DNA of 64,000 nucleotides, taken from contig NW_005199363.1 in assembly GCF_000372725.1 (NCBI RefSeq), positions 126,501 through 190,500 of the forward strand, in the 5' to 3' direction. Position numbers and translations under genes: made by a program. The notes under the pieces are model-generated. The model ran no database searches and was not told the DNA's origin. It saw only the letters and a list, made by a program, of their open reading frames with translations. Source of the DNA: Emiliania huxleyi CCMP1516 (Eukaryota > Haptophyta > Isochrysidales > Noelaerhabdaceae). Shown in pieces: positions 1-10,917 of this stretch (its first letter is position 1; every line of letters begins with the position of its first letter).

Positions 1-76
1 CCTCTCCTTAAAATCCCTGTGTGGTGGCGGCGTGCCGTTCTCCCATCCCTCCCTTGGGTTGTCTGTTTTCTTTCTT
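1..76 (+). repeat. Dispersed repeat, copy 1 of 2
   Basis: Matches the reverse complement of 52103-52178 with only a few mismatches. Both copies carry the stretch reading tgtggtggcggcgtgccg and end in a T/C-rich tract (gtctgttttctttctt). A shorter relative of the pyrimidine end lies near 26087-26115. No ORF in it looks like a real protein. It is probably a small mobile or segmentally duplicated element. Confidence 0.75.
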
Positions 77-579
77 TCTGGCTGGGTATGGCGATCCGCC
101 TCCACTCTTTGCTGCTCGCTCGCCCGGGCGGAGGGCATGGCCGCGGAGGAGGCGGGCGTGTGCTTGCCAGGCCTTCCGCAGACAGCCTCTCGGGCAGACT
201 GAGGGTCGGCTTTGCGTGGCGTGGCCCGTGCGCTGCGCTGCGCAAAGCTGCGTGTGCTGAGAGAGCATCTGGTGCTTCCTTTGGGAGGTGCGCACCTCCT
301 GCAGCTGGTGGAGGGCCGTGCTGCCGCGCGCCTGCTCCGTGGACAGGGCGGGGAGACGACGCCGCAGCGCCACAGCCTCCGCTGCAAGCCGGTGCAGCAC
401 TCTGCTGCCTGGCGAGCAGCCTTCTGGATCTGTGCGCGACGTTTTCGAGGCTGCAGTGGCGCTGCACCGCAAGCCACGGCGAGTGGCACGTGGCATGCCG
501 CGGCGCCGCGCTTGGCCCGGACAGCGCCAGAGAAGGCGCTCGATGAGCCAGCCGGCGCGGCGCGAGCGCCGCACGCCGC

Positions 580-1115
580 ACCCCCCTCCGCCGCCCCCTC
601 TTCCGCCTCCCCCCTCCCCGGCGCCCCCCTCTCCCCCGCCACTCTCCTCCCCGCCGCCCTCCTTTCCGCCGCCCCCCCCCTTGCCACCCCCCCCGCCGAC
701 GGCCCCCTTTCCGCCGCCCTCCCCCCCGCCGCCCTCCTCCCTGCCGCCCTCGTCCCCGCCGCCCCCTTCCTCTTGGCCATCGCCTCCGCCGCCTTCGTCT
801 CCCACTCCGCCACCCCCCCTCCGCCACCCCCCCCTCCGCCACCCTCCCCTTCGCCGTCCCCCTCCCCGCCGTCCTCCCCCCCGCTGCACTCCTCTCCCTC
901 GCCGCCTCCTCCCTTACCGCCTCCTCCCTCGCCGCCGCCTCCTTCGCCTCCTCCTCCCTCGCCGCCTCATCCCTCGCCGCCTCCTCCTTCGCCGCCTGCT
1001 CCCTCGCCGCCTCCTCCCTCGCCGCCTCCTCCCTCGCCTCCTCCTCCCCCGCCGCCGCCTCCTTCGCCGCCTCCTCCCTCGCCGCCTCCTCCCTCGCCGC
1101 CCTTCTTTCTTCATA
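580..1115. repeat. C/T-rich low-complexity tract
   Basis: About 535 bp with almost all C and T on the plus strand, made of degenerate 12-15 bp units such as gccgcctcctccctc. One plus-strand frame reads Ser-Pro-Pro-Pro-Pro repeats like hydroxyproline-rich wall glycoproteins. All frames are open because of composition, so a coding role cannot be claimed. The tract could equally be a purine/pyrimidine mirror repeat. Confidence 0.6.
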
Positions 1116-1332
1116 CATACATAAGCAGTCTCGGACGCAAGTATCAGCACAAGAATCAGAACGTGGCGCGTCGAGCCCTCACCACCAGAGCGTGGTGGGG
1201 GGGCGCGGGAGAGAGTGTGTGTGTCCCTCGAGACCTTCTAAAGGCATATCAGAGACCCTCACTTAGCCACCTCACAGGGTACCCTGAGGCTGTGGCCTCT
1301 GCACAAGATTTCGCACCATATGGTTGCATGGA

Positions 1333-1506
1333 CGTCAACTCAGGGTGTGTGGCAGCCAGCTGGCTGTGACCTGTGTGTCTTGTGAGCTTGTTTGTGTCTG
1401 TGTCGCTCGTGCGTGTCGTCATCATGTCATCTGTCCAGCGTCCACCCATACCGCGTTGGTGTCCAGTCCGAGCCTGGCTGTTCTTTTTTCACCTTCCTAC
1501 ATACAT
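1333..1506 (+). repeat. ~170-bp dispersed repeat, copy 1
   Basis: Highly similar to 40706-40873 on the same strand, with small indels. Shared blocks include tcagggtgtgtggcagccag, cagcgtccacccataccgcg and gtccgagcctggctgttctt, ending in a short tacatacatac tract. No inverted termini were seen. Origin unknown. Confidence 0.8.
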
Positions 1507-2105
1507 ACCCCCTCGTGCGCATTGGCCTTTGTGGTGCTTATCCGACGTCTCGGAGTTAGTAGCAGACTGGCCGCAGGAAATTGCATACGGTCTGTAGGCT
1601 CCTCGGAGGCGGAGAGAGATTTTTAGAAGCCAACAAGAAATGTGTGACACACAGTGATTTGGGCTCGGCAGCTTGTCGACTACTGGAGCCGGAGCACGGA
1701 TGAAGAATTTTTTCGGGCCTTTTGACCTGAAGATTCTTCACCACCCGCATTTTCTCCCACAGGAGTTTTCCTAGCTGTGGGCTCGTCAGTTCTGTCTACG
1801 GTGAAAGGGGGCGCAACGGCGGCGCACGGGGATTTTCTTCATTTTTTGTGTCTCTCTCTCAGCTTCTCGTGAGCTCGCGCTCCTGCCATGCATTACACTG
1901 GCCCTCCCCGCTTCTCGACCAGCGCCGTCCGCCAAACGCCACACACGCACACGCACTCGGGCCGCCACTCCGCGTGCTGGCTGCTGGGACGTGCGGAACC
2001 ACGTTCCGCAGCGCGCGCGCTGCCAAAAAATAGCGCAGCCGGCACCGTCATTCTCCGTTTGTTCTGCAGTCTCAGCCTCGGCCTCCCACTCCCGCGCAGA
2101 CCACA

Positions 2106-2818
2106 ATGCTCTACCGCCTCACGATCGCCGCGCTCGTCGCCTCCGCCGGCGCGTTCAACGCGCCGATGACGCAGGTTGACGCCTCCCTGCGCCGCTCCCA
2201 GACTCTCTTGTGTGCGGATGCGCTGTGGGTGCCTGCCACTGCCGCCCTGTGGCAGCCTTGGCAACGCCCGCGCAGTCCTTCCCTGCAGCCCTTCCTTTCT
2301 TTCCTCCGCCACGCTCCGCGCCAACGCACCCGCCGCTGTGCCCTCACTGCCGGCCGCTCCCCCCGCGCAGACCCGCAGCAGCCACCTGGCTCGGCCAACG
2401 GCCGCGCGCACGGGCATGGTTGTGATGGATGAGGTTGAGGATAAGGTGAAGGGTATCATCGCGGAGCAGGCTAGCGACCACCCTCGCTCGCGACAGAACC
2501 GCAGCGTCTCGCCCTGCAGCCGCCTCACCACGCCGCCCGTCTCTGGCTGCCTGCGCCCTGCATCCCCGCCAACCTCGCCCCCCGCGGCCTCGACGCCCTC
2601 ACCGCCCTCCCGTCCCCTCGCTGCAGCTCGGCGTCGAAGCCGGGAGCGTCACCCCCACGTCCAGCTTCACCGAGGACCTCGGCGCGGACAGCCTCGACGC
2701 AGTCGAGCTCATCATGGCGATCGAGGAGGCGTTCGACATTGAGATCCCCGACGAGGAGGCGGAGTCGATGACGACGCCGGCCGAGTGCGTCGCCGCCATC
2801 AAGACCAAGCTTGGCTGA
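2106..2818 (+). CDS. acpP: Plastid acyl carrier protein (split gene)
   Basis: The carrier domain has the signature [18 protein letters not shown], whose Ser takes 4'-phosphopantetheine, followed by [10 protein letters not shown]. It ends at TGA 2816-2818. This is the soluble carrier of type II fatty acid synthesis. The N-terminus from ATG 2106 is a hydrophobic leader ending GAFNAP, which fits the ER-signal plus plastid-transit presequence of algae with red-derived plastids. The last intron is 2470-2626. It has a GC donor, and the joined peptide [13 protein letters not shown] matches the family exactly. An earlier intron must end near 2365; its donor is unresolved (gtgcctgcc after codon TGG is one phase-0 candidate). 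The mature domain starts around the Met at 2416. Confidence 0.9.
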
Positions 2819-3068
2819 GCGCGCGCCGCGCCGCTCGCGTCGCCGCGTCGTCGGCCGCGCCCCCGCAGCTGCGCGTGCGCGGCCGCCGGGGAAGCGAACC
2901 ACCTTCACGTGTGGCCTGTTATGGAGGGAGCTGGGGAGGCGGGTAGTAAGGGCTCCGTCACATAGAGAGGCGGATGGCTCGAAAACGTCTAGACATGTGC
3001 TCATGTGATCATGATGTCGCGGTGTGTTTTTCTTTTCAGCCCACATTTCGGCCGGTTGGCTTCAGGCA

Positions 3069-6000
3069 ATGCCAGTTGGCGCACGGGTAGGTATTATGTA
3101 CCTCGCGCCCTCCCCCGCCTCCGGCTCGGCGGCGCGTTGCGCGCGTTGGGACCCCAACGTGGCCGACGCGGTCGGCGTCTCGCACGACGACGGCTCCTTC
3201 GTCTACTCGCAGCCGGGCAGCCGCCCTCTCCGGCTGCAGCTCCACACTGAGGCGACAAAGGGAGCCGCCGCCGCAGCGGGTCCGCCACGTCGGCCCTCGC
3301 TGGTGCCGGTCGATGCGGCGTGGTCGCACTGGGCCTTCCTCCCCGGCGCCGCCGGCGGCGTCCTCATCGTCCTGCGCCACACGGTGCCGTCGCCCCGCCT
3401 CAGGACCTCTCCTCGGCCGGCTGCACTCACCCCGGCCGGCGCCCGCCCCGCCAGGAGCGCGTGCTGGCCGGCACGCTGCTGGTGCACCGGCTGCCGTGCG
3501 CGGCGAGCGAACCCGTCGCCGACGCCGCCGCCGCGTGCGTCGCCCGCCCCTCTGCCGTGCAGCGCCTCGAGTCGCTCGACGCGCCTGCGCCCATCTCTGC
3601 GCTGTGCGTGTCTCGGTGCGGCTCGTTCGGCGCGTTCGGCGCGGTCGACGGGACCGTCTGCTTCTGGCGGATCGGCGGCGGCGGCGGCGGCGGACCCGCA
3701 GCGCTGCACCACAGCGCCTGCTTCCACGACGGCTCGCATGCGGCGCCGGTGACGGCGCTCGCGCTCCTTGCGGCCGAGGCATGCGGCGCGCAGACGTCTC
3801 TGTGCGCGTCGGCGGCCGCGGACCAGAGCGTCGTCCTCGTCGACATGCTCTCGCGGACGCGCCTCGCCGCCCTCCTCTCCCCCGCCGCGGCCCCCGTCTG
3901 CGCGCTCTCCCTCTCCCTCGTCCCTCCGCACGCGCCTGCTGCTCCGCCTGAGGCGCCGCGAGGGGCGGAGAGGGAGAGAGGGGCCGAGAGGGAGAGAGAG
4001 GGGGAGAGGGGCGGAGATGTGGGCGAGATGGGCCGAGATGGGCCGAGATGGGCCGAGATGGGCCGAGATTGGTCGAGATGATGAGCCCCGCGGTGGCAGA
4101 GGTGTGTCGCCTTGGAAGCGACGACCCCCGCCTCCCTCCCGCCCCCTCTTGCTCTCTCCGGCTCACAGGCGCCGCACGAGCCGAGCGTGCTTCTCTGTCT
4201 CGGCGCCTCTGACGGCGCCGTCGAGGCGCGACACCTCTCCGCCCTCCCCCCCCTCTCCCCTCTCCCCTCTCCCCGCCTCGCACCCACCCCGGACCTCCCG
4301 CAGGCCTGGCCCCTCTGCCAAGTAATTAGTCAACGGATTCACTCCTCCGGCCCTCCTCCCCGCAGGCCTGGTCCCTCTGCGCCGGGCGCGAGGCGAGGCT
4401 GGCCAGCGAGCTGCTGCCTCACCAACTCCTCACAGACCGCTCACCCACGGGCTCTGGAGTCAGGCGGGGATGCGCGCGAGCTGGAGGCACTCGCAGCGGT
4501 CGCCCCTGCTCGCCCTCGCCCTGTCCGCCGACGGAAGCAGACTCGTCGCCGTGGCCGAGTCCGAGGCGGCGGGCGGCGGAGGGGGCGGGGGCAGGGAAGG
4601 AGGGGGGGGTGGAGGAGGAGGGGCGGGGCGCGGGGAGGTCGAGTCGCACTGCACGCGGAGCTGGCGGCTGCTCAGCACACGGACGGTGCGGCACTGCGCG
4701 GCCGAGGCGCTCGTCTCTGCGGACCTGGCGGCAGAGGGCGGCGGGGGGGAGGAGGGGGCGGTCGCGGCGGTGCTGCTGCGCCCTAGCGGCACCCTCCACC
4801 GCTTGCTCCTCTCGCCGCCGGCGCCGGAAGGCGGAGAGGCGGCGGAACTGGACGCGAGCGAGGCCGCTGCCGGCGGCGGCGAGGGGCGGCGGGCGCACGC
4901 GCCAGCAGGAGGCTTGCCTGAGAGGCGCGGGCTGTGGCGGGCGGCACCGGCGGAAGTGGCGGAGGCGGAGGAGGCGGGGAGTGAGGCGGAGGAGGAGGCG
5001 AGGAGCGCGTCGGCGGGCTTGCTGCAGTCTGCACCGACGCCGGCAAAGGGGTTTGGGGCTACCCCGGCGGGGGGGTGGACGTGTCGCGGACGTGTCGCGG
5101 ACGTGTCTTCCTCGGACCCGGGCGAGGAGGGGGAGGGCGGCGAGGAGGAGGGCGGCGAGGAGGAGGGCGAGGAGGAGGGCGAGGAGGAGGAAGGCACCAG
5201 CTGGCTCGCCCTCCCCTCCGGTGCAGACGCCTCCGAGGCGAAGGGCGAGGCGAAGGGCGAGGCGAAGGGGCGGGCCTTGGGCACGGGGCGGGCCTTGGGC
5301 ACGGGCACCGCCGCCGCGCCCTCCCCGGCCCAGCTCGACGGCGGCCTCGGCGGCAGCAGCCCTGTGGCAGGCTGCGGCACCCCGTGGACGCCTGGCCGCC
5401 CCTCGGCCGGCAGCGGCAGCGCCTCCCATTGGGCCTCCAGTGGTGTGCCTTGGGGCCTCGGGGGCGACGGTACCCCGGGGCAGAGCGGCTACTCCTCCGA
5501 CACCGCCTGGAGCGCGCCGCCCCGCAGCGCCGTCCCGTCTCCGAGTGCCATCTTCCGAGACTCTCTCTCGCTCGCCCAGCCGCACCAGCCTCTGCCGCGC
5601 CCTCTGCCGCAGACGCGCCACACCCAAGGCCACCGAGGCCAGCCCACTCGAGGCCAGCCGCAGCATGGGACGGCCCATGCGGCGAACCCGCCGCCCGCGC
5701 CCCGCCCGCCGCCACCGGCCGCCACCACCGGCGCGACCAGCCCAGGCCGCAACGCCGCTCCGCCCTCCCCCTGTGGAGCATCCGCGGATGCGCCTCTCGA
5801 TGCGGTCCCCGGCATGCACGCGTGCCGAGAGGCGGCGCCCGAGGCGGGAACGGAGGCGGCGGCAGAGCCGCGCGCCAACGGGGCGGGCCAGGCGGCGGAG
5901 GTTCGTTTTGCGGCGCCGCTCGGGACGACGGCGCCGGTGACGGTCGCTCTTCCCCCACGGCCGGCGGAGCCTCCTCCAGCACCCCACCTCCGGCTCGGGA

Positions 6001-7050
6001 ACCCGGAGCGCGTGCGGGCGCTGCTCGCCCCTCCGCCCGTCGGCGGTGCGCCGGCGTCGAGGCTCGCTGTTCTGGTCGAGTGTCCGCCCCTGCCCGAAGG
6101 GTGCCCTCACCCCTCCGCCTCTTGCGCGGTAGGCTCGCCGCCCCGTCGGTTCATTCCTCGGGGCTGCTGCGCGCGCGCGCCGTCGCGGCGGAGGCGGAGC
6201 AGGAGGCGCGCGGGCGGGACTTGTTCGCGCAAGAGGTGGAGCGGCGGGCGCTCCGAGAGGCACGCCGCCGCCCTCGAACCGATGCGGGACGGCGTCTCTT
6301 CACGGCTCGTGCCGTGAGCAGGCGAGTCGGGCCCTCGAGGCGCCGCTGCACGAGGCCACACGGCGCGCGCCATCTTCCGCAGCCCAGACGCGTGTAGTCG
6401 AAGAGCTGTAGAAGGCACACACGCGTGCAGGCCAGCCGAGGCTCAGCTGCGGTGCGACGCCGTTTGGGTACGGGCCGCTGCCGAGCCTTCTAGGAACCCT
6501 CTAGGAACCCTCTAGGAACCCTCGAGGAACCCTCTAGGAACCCTCTAGGAACCCTCTAGGAACCCTCTAGGAACCCTCTAGGAACCCTCTAAGAACCCTC
6601 TAGGTACGGGCCGCTGCCGAGCCTGCAAGAGCCGGGCAGCGGTAAGGCGCGGCCGAGGGCGCGCCGCGCCGACAACCCGCGCTGGCTCGCGGCAGCACGG
6701 GCGAGTGCCATGCCGAGATCAGCCGAGATCAGCCGAGATCAGCCCCCAGATCAGCCGAGCGAGACCGTGTCCTCCGAGACTCCTCACGGGCAATGCAGCC
6801 GCCGCTCCCTACAGCCACCGTGCCTGAGGCCGGGACTCGATCTGCGGGGTAGGAGCTGCAGCCCGACTTGCGCGACCTCTTCACAGCAGACCGCGAGCCG
6901 GAGGCCACCGACACGGAGAGCCACGGGATCCCGACGCCCGGCGTGCTGCGGAGCCTGCGCCCGCGCCCAGACGTCGCCGTTTCTCCCGCGATCTGGCCGA
7001 GCGCGCTGTGGAATCGGCCGAGGCAGCGCTCAGAGGTGACGTTTGACTAA
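3069..7050 (+). CDS. WD40-like beta-propeller protein, multi-exon
   Basis: Several segments read as WD40 blades: SFGAFGAVDGTVCFWRI, SLCASAAADQSVVLVDML, LLCLGASDGAVEARHL and LLALALSADGSRLVAVAES. Intron 3384-3454 (GT-AG) joins ..IVLRHT to ERVLAGTLLV in phase 0. Later introns fall near 3950-4173 and 4250-4363 and carry 10-bp arrays. A last exon near 6840-7050 reads LRDLFTADREPEATD to TAA 7048. Between 4560 and 6317 the frame is open but low-complexity (Gly, Glu and Pro rich), so exon limits there are uncertain. Whether the 6600-7050 piece belongs to this gene is inference, resting on a repeat-flanked intron (6467-6625) of the same type as elsewhere. Molecular role unknown; likely a scaffold. Confidence 0.5.
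4010..4080 (+). repeat. 10-bp tandem array in an intron
   Basis: About six copies of the unit gggccgagat inside an intron of the WD40-like gene. Related units recur at 16420-16520 and, in other versions, in introns across the window. Confidence 0.8.
6467..6625 (+). repeat. 11-bp tandem array flanked by a direct repeat
   Basis: A 22-bp direct repeat (ggtacgggccgctgccgagc plus two bases) lies at both ends and encloses about ten copies of tctaggaaccc. The right end reads ..ctctag|GTACGGGCC, a usable 3' splice site, and the left copy supplies a gt at the same place. The layout is the same as the confirmed introns in the ankyrin gene. Confidence 0.75.
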
Positions 7051-7467
7051 GCGAGGGCGAATCGATTCCGTCTATTGCTACAACACATTCTCGTTTACCT
7101 GGATTAGCCCCAAGACGCGATGCGAGTATTTGACACCTCCTCTCTCGGATACACGAGGCATCGTATAGAATATATTATTTGACATGTCTTTATGAACAAA
7201 GAGAGAGCGCCGGCGGGCCGCCGGGCGCCCCGGCGACCATGATTGTGCCGGCGACCCAGAGCCACAGCCAGACGCTCCAGAGCGCAGTGGCCAGTGCGCA
7301 GAGCCAGAGGGATGAGCGCGGCCGCGGGGCGACACGCAAGTCGCAACGACTCGCAAACGGATCCACACGGAGTGTGTTGGGGACACTCGAGTCGTCGCCG
7401 TCTCCGAGACGCGAGCGGAGCCACACAGGGACCGTTCAAGACGCACTGCACTGCGCAGCCGTCTGAA
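7051..7467. other. Intergenic, convergent gene ends
   Basis: Lies between the end of the plus-strand WD40-like gene and the end of the minus-strand TIL gene. It holds an AT-rich patch near 7155-7200. No gene was recognised. Confidence 0.4.
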
Positions 7468-8103
7468 CTAGCACTGCTCCGCCGAAATGCATGAGGCACC
7501 GTTGTGCCAAATCGGCGCGCCAGCCGGGCACTCGCAGCGAGCCACGCACAGCATCACGCACGGCATGATCGGCGGTGACTCGCAAGTGCGCGTGCACTTC
7601 GAGCCGCACTCCTTCCAAACCCGGCCACCAGTGCACTTCTCCGGTGCCACCTCGAGGTCCTGGCCCCGCGCCATCCACCCATCTCCCTCGGTGGCGATGA
7701 TGGAGCGTGAGTCGGTGGATGGATCATCCGAGCGCGGCAGCCGCCAGCCGTTGGTCTGCTCGGTGAGGCTCGCGGCGGAGGCGGAGGCGGCCCAGCTCGC
7801 ACCAGCGACGGCCGCCTCTCCAGTCTGTAGCAAAGAGGGGCGGGGGTTGAGAATGGGAGTGAGGGCGGGCTCGATGTGCGCGAGGGCAAGGCTACCTGCT
7901 GGGCCAGCATGAGCCCCGAGTCGACCGCGAGCTCGACCTTGGGAATAGTGCCGTTGGCGGGGAAGCGGTCCGCGATATCCTCTGGCTGGTCAATCTTCGC
8001 GCCAGCAATCGCCTCGTGGCCGCTCAAAGTCTGAGACCTCACAAAAGTGATGCACACGTACTGGGGGTTAAATTCTGATCTCTTCAATATCAAGGTCTGT
8101 GAA
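7468..8103 (-). CDS. TIL-domain cysteine-rich protein (3' part)
   Basis: The C-terminal ~55 residues hold ten Cys in the trypsin-inhibitor-like (TIL) pattern: one in EKC, then ECGSKCTRTC, PCVMLC, VARCECPAG, SC and a terminal QC. TIL domains are small five-disulfide modules of secreted protease inhibitors and mucin-like proteins. An intron of about 65 bp near 7830-7894 (GT-AG, phase 0) joins ..LMLAQQ to TGEAAVAGAS. The upstream exon (about 7895-8063, perhaps to 8103) reads GHEAIAGAKIDQPEDIADRF. The stop is TAG at 7470-7468. The N-terminus, and any signal peptide, lies upstream (up to ~8450) and is not resolved. The domain call is good; the inhibitor function is inference. Confidence 0.65.
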
Positions 8104-8304
8104 AGCTGAAAGGGAGATACGTACGTCGTGTTAGCTGTCGCAGAAGATCTCGAGGCGCGATCCGGTGGACAGAGGACACTGTGGCCGTCGAGCGCCGTCC
8201 TGGCAATCCTCGCGCGCACCGCGCTCGTTTCACGTGTTTGACGTTTCGCGGCTTCCTCCTCTCCGCATCGCCTTGTCGTCTCAAGCATGGCACAAAGATC
8301 AAAG

Positions 8305-8359
8305 ACCAAAATCAAGGTTTTGGAACACGCGAGCTGTGCCAAGTGAACTGGAACTAGCC
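8305..8359 (+). repeat. ~55-bp dispersed element, copy 1
   Basis: Shares aaaatcaaggtttt, acgcgagctgtgcca and tggaactagcc with 32636-32690 (reverse strand) and, in part, with 33361-33388 (same strand). The 32636-32690 copy lies 57-111 bp upstream of the LRR-globin start codon. A promoter-borne or mobile short repeat is possible. Confidence 0.75.
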
Positions 8360-8463
8360 CAGACGCGTAGCGTACAATGTCCGATGTGTATATACGTATT
8401 TCACACATTCCAGACGTCTCGTCTCGTCGCACGTCGGGACACAAAGACAAGCAGCGACGGCGC

Positions 8464-9928
8464 TCACTTCTCGCGCACTTTGTGGATCAGGCCGATCCGC
8501 TGCGCGGCGCACATGGCGGCGAATGCCAGGTCGAGCCCCTCTGGCGGCGCGTGCCTCGCGGCCCCGCTCCTGCGGTGGTGGTTGTCGTGGTACGAGTCGC
8601 CGCAGGAGGCGAGCGAGAGGAGGCTGATGTTGCGGCTGCCGCAAGTGGACTCGACCGCGCTCGCGTGGTGGCAGAGGCTGTTGACTGCGAAGGTGGCGTG
8701 CCACGCCGTCGCGCGGCCGAGCGTGCGGCCGTGCTTGAGCAGCATGGCGGCGGTGGCCCACCGGTAGCTCCGCCCCTCGACCGCCCCAAGCAGCGCCGTC
8801 CAGCCGCCTTCGATGAGGCCGAGCACGTCCATGAAGCACAGGTCCACAAACAGCAGCTCGGGCGCCGCGCGGAGCCAGTCGGACACGTACTCGGGCCGCG
8901 TCGCAAAGTTGCGCCGCTGCGTCATCCACAGCAGGTGCGCGTGCAGCCATCCGTCCGCCACCGGCGAGTGCGGGTCGCGGTCCGCGTCAGAACGCCTCTT
9001 GTCGGGGTGCGAGGCGTCGGTCGGCGCGTCGCACTCGTCGCAGAAGCGGTGGTGCCTGACCATCACAACTTGTGTACTCACCATTCATGGTCGAGAAGCG
9101 GCGCCGCCTGACCATGCCTTCCGCCGCCAGCCGAAGGTGGGAAGGGTGTCCCGGGCACGAGTGCGCTGCCCGCCTCGGGCGACCTCTCGCTCAATCGAGG
9201 CTCCTCTCGGGCAGCGCTCAATCTCGGCTCAATCTCGGCTCAACGCGGCGAGCCTTCGGTGAGTCGACGCCCACCACAGCGGCCCGCGCTGCGAGGCGCC
9301 GCACGCGCAGACGCCGAGGGCGAGCGAGACGAGCCGAGGCGCGTCGAAGGAGCGGTGGGAGAAGTAGCGGTGCAGCAGCGCGGAGATGGCGAGCTGGTGG
9401 CCTGCGGGCGGTGCGGCGGAGGGGGGGGGAGGGGGAACAGGTGGAGAGGGTGAGCGGTGTGGCGGGGGGGGCAGAGGCGCGGGCGAGAGGGCGCTGCTCG
9501 CCGAGGTGAAAGAGCAGCCACGCGCAGAGCAGCGTCGCGGCGCGAAAAGGGTCGAGCAGCGACGGGCCGCGGCCGATCGCGGCGAGCGCCTCGCACGGCG
9601 CGAAGAGGGCGAACTGCACCACGCCGGAGAGCGGTCCGTAGGCGTACGTGTAGGAGGTCGCGCACGAGAGGGAGAGGAGGAGCCGCTCGTACAGCTGCCG
9701 GCCAGACGTGATGGTCGGGTCGGCTGCGACGGCCCACGGTCGCGCCAGGTCGGCCGCGACCGCGCGGGCCTCGCGAATAGCGCCGCCGACTCCGCCGCCC
9801 AACGCGGCCAGCCCCAGTTCGGCGAGCCCCGATGCAAGCGCCAGTGGCGTCTGCCACGAGCGGCTCAGGACGAGGGTGCGGTAGTACCACCAGAGCGTCA
9901 CGGCGAGGGCGACGGACCGGGCGATCAT
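8464..9928 (-). CDS. Delta-9-type acyl-CoA/lipid desaturase
   Basis: Three exons (8464-9055, 9254-9401, 9502-9928) encode all three histidine boxes of the membrane di-iron desaturases. These are HRYFSH in exon 2, HRRHH created across the exon 2/3 junction, and HDNHH in exon 3. Family knowledge: these His ligate the di-iron centre that inserts a cis double bond into acyl chains, at the ER or plastid membrane. Both introns are GC-AG. Junction FHLG|HQLAIS is phase 1 and THRR|HHRFCD is phase 2; only these splices restore the motifs. The start is taken at ATG 9928. The frame continues 10 codons upstream but only from TTG. The second intron has short degenerate repeats (gagccgagattg). Substrate position is not provable from sequence. 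Confidence 0.85.
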
Positions 9929-10917
9929 TTCAGGTTTTGCTGACGGGGCTCGCGTCAATCCCCGAACGCAACGAACTCGTGAGCAGGGCGTGGCGCCAAG
10001 CCGCCCAGCGAGAGCCCGATCCTTTTCTTTTTTTTGAGAGCGCCTTCGTTGTTAATAGTACAAACCCAATGGTCCTCTGCGAGCGGTCCTTCGTTGCAGA
10101 CGCACACACGCACACGCCACGCCGCACCGCGCGCCCGCCCACCGCCCCGCCCAGGCGGGAAAGAGGTGGGGAGATGGGACAGCGAAGGAGGAGCACGAGC
10201 ACGTATGGGAGGGTTCAGTAATGCGCCACGCTGCCCGGCGTCTCTCACTTTCCGGGACAGCCCCGCCCTTGTGAGGCAGGAAAGTGACGGCTACCCCGTA
10301 CGCGCCTGTCGCTCTACTCGTCGCCGACCGCCCATCCCCCCCTCCTCGTTCCCCCCTCGAATGCTCTGGACCCCGACAAGCCGCCCGACGTTGGGCCTCT
10401 GCCCCGCACGCCCCCGCCCCTCGCTCACACCCCGGCCCGACACGCACTCTGCCCCGCACGCCCCCGCCCCTTCTGCCCCTCGCCCACACCCCGGCCCGAC
10501 ACGCACATACAAGACAAACCCGGCGTCCTGCTCTCAAAAGAAAAAGAAAAAAGGGAATGAGGAGACCAGCGGGGGAGACTCCCCGCCTATGCAAGCCCCA
10601 GAGAGGGGCCGCCATCGCCGAAGCTGTGCCAAAGCATAACTCCAAAACCCGCGGCGGCCCAGGGGGCCTTGGGGGCAGCCTGCCGGACCGCCGCTGCACG
10701 GGGCTAGGCACCAGAAGACGAGTGGAATTGATGGATTGGGCTGTTGTCCGTGCCTCCCCTCTATACGTCAGAGTGGGACCTACGCCGCGCCGGGTAAGGG
10801 GCGCGCCCGGTCCTAGACGGAGCCGCGCGCCCCAAACGACCCAGGCGGTGAGTAGTCGTCCTCGAACCTTCGACTTGTAGTCGCCCGTGGTTAGCGCCCC
10901 TCCTCCCTCGCCCGTCC
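9929..10917. other. Intergenic, repeat-bearing, no gene recognised
   Basis: Contains a T-run at 10023-10036, an A-rich stretch at 10538-10553, and a tandem duplication of about 50 bp at 10398-10505 (shared gccccgcacgcccccgcccc and acaccccggcccgacacgca). The open frames are composition-driven. Confidence 0.4.

Larger units (their letters stand above)
1..2105. other. Intergenic region, no gene recognised
   Basis: Contains the repeat at 1-76, the C/T tract, and the dispersed copy at 1333-1506. The reading frames here are composition-driven. The last few hundred bases before 2106 include a T-rich stretch (1833-1862) and would be the promoter and 5' leader of the acyl carrier protein gene. No TATA box is convincing. 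Confidence 0.5.

Noticed and set aside
8..889. Glycine-rich minus-strand protein
   Set aside because: Produced by the C/T-rich tract; no leader, domain or codon pattern supports it.
4419..6263. 614-codon minus-strand frame
   Set aside because: Arg/Pro/Ala-biased composition. The plus strand over the same interval has WD40-like blades and fits the surrounding exons.
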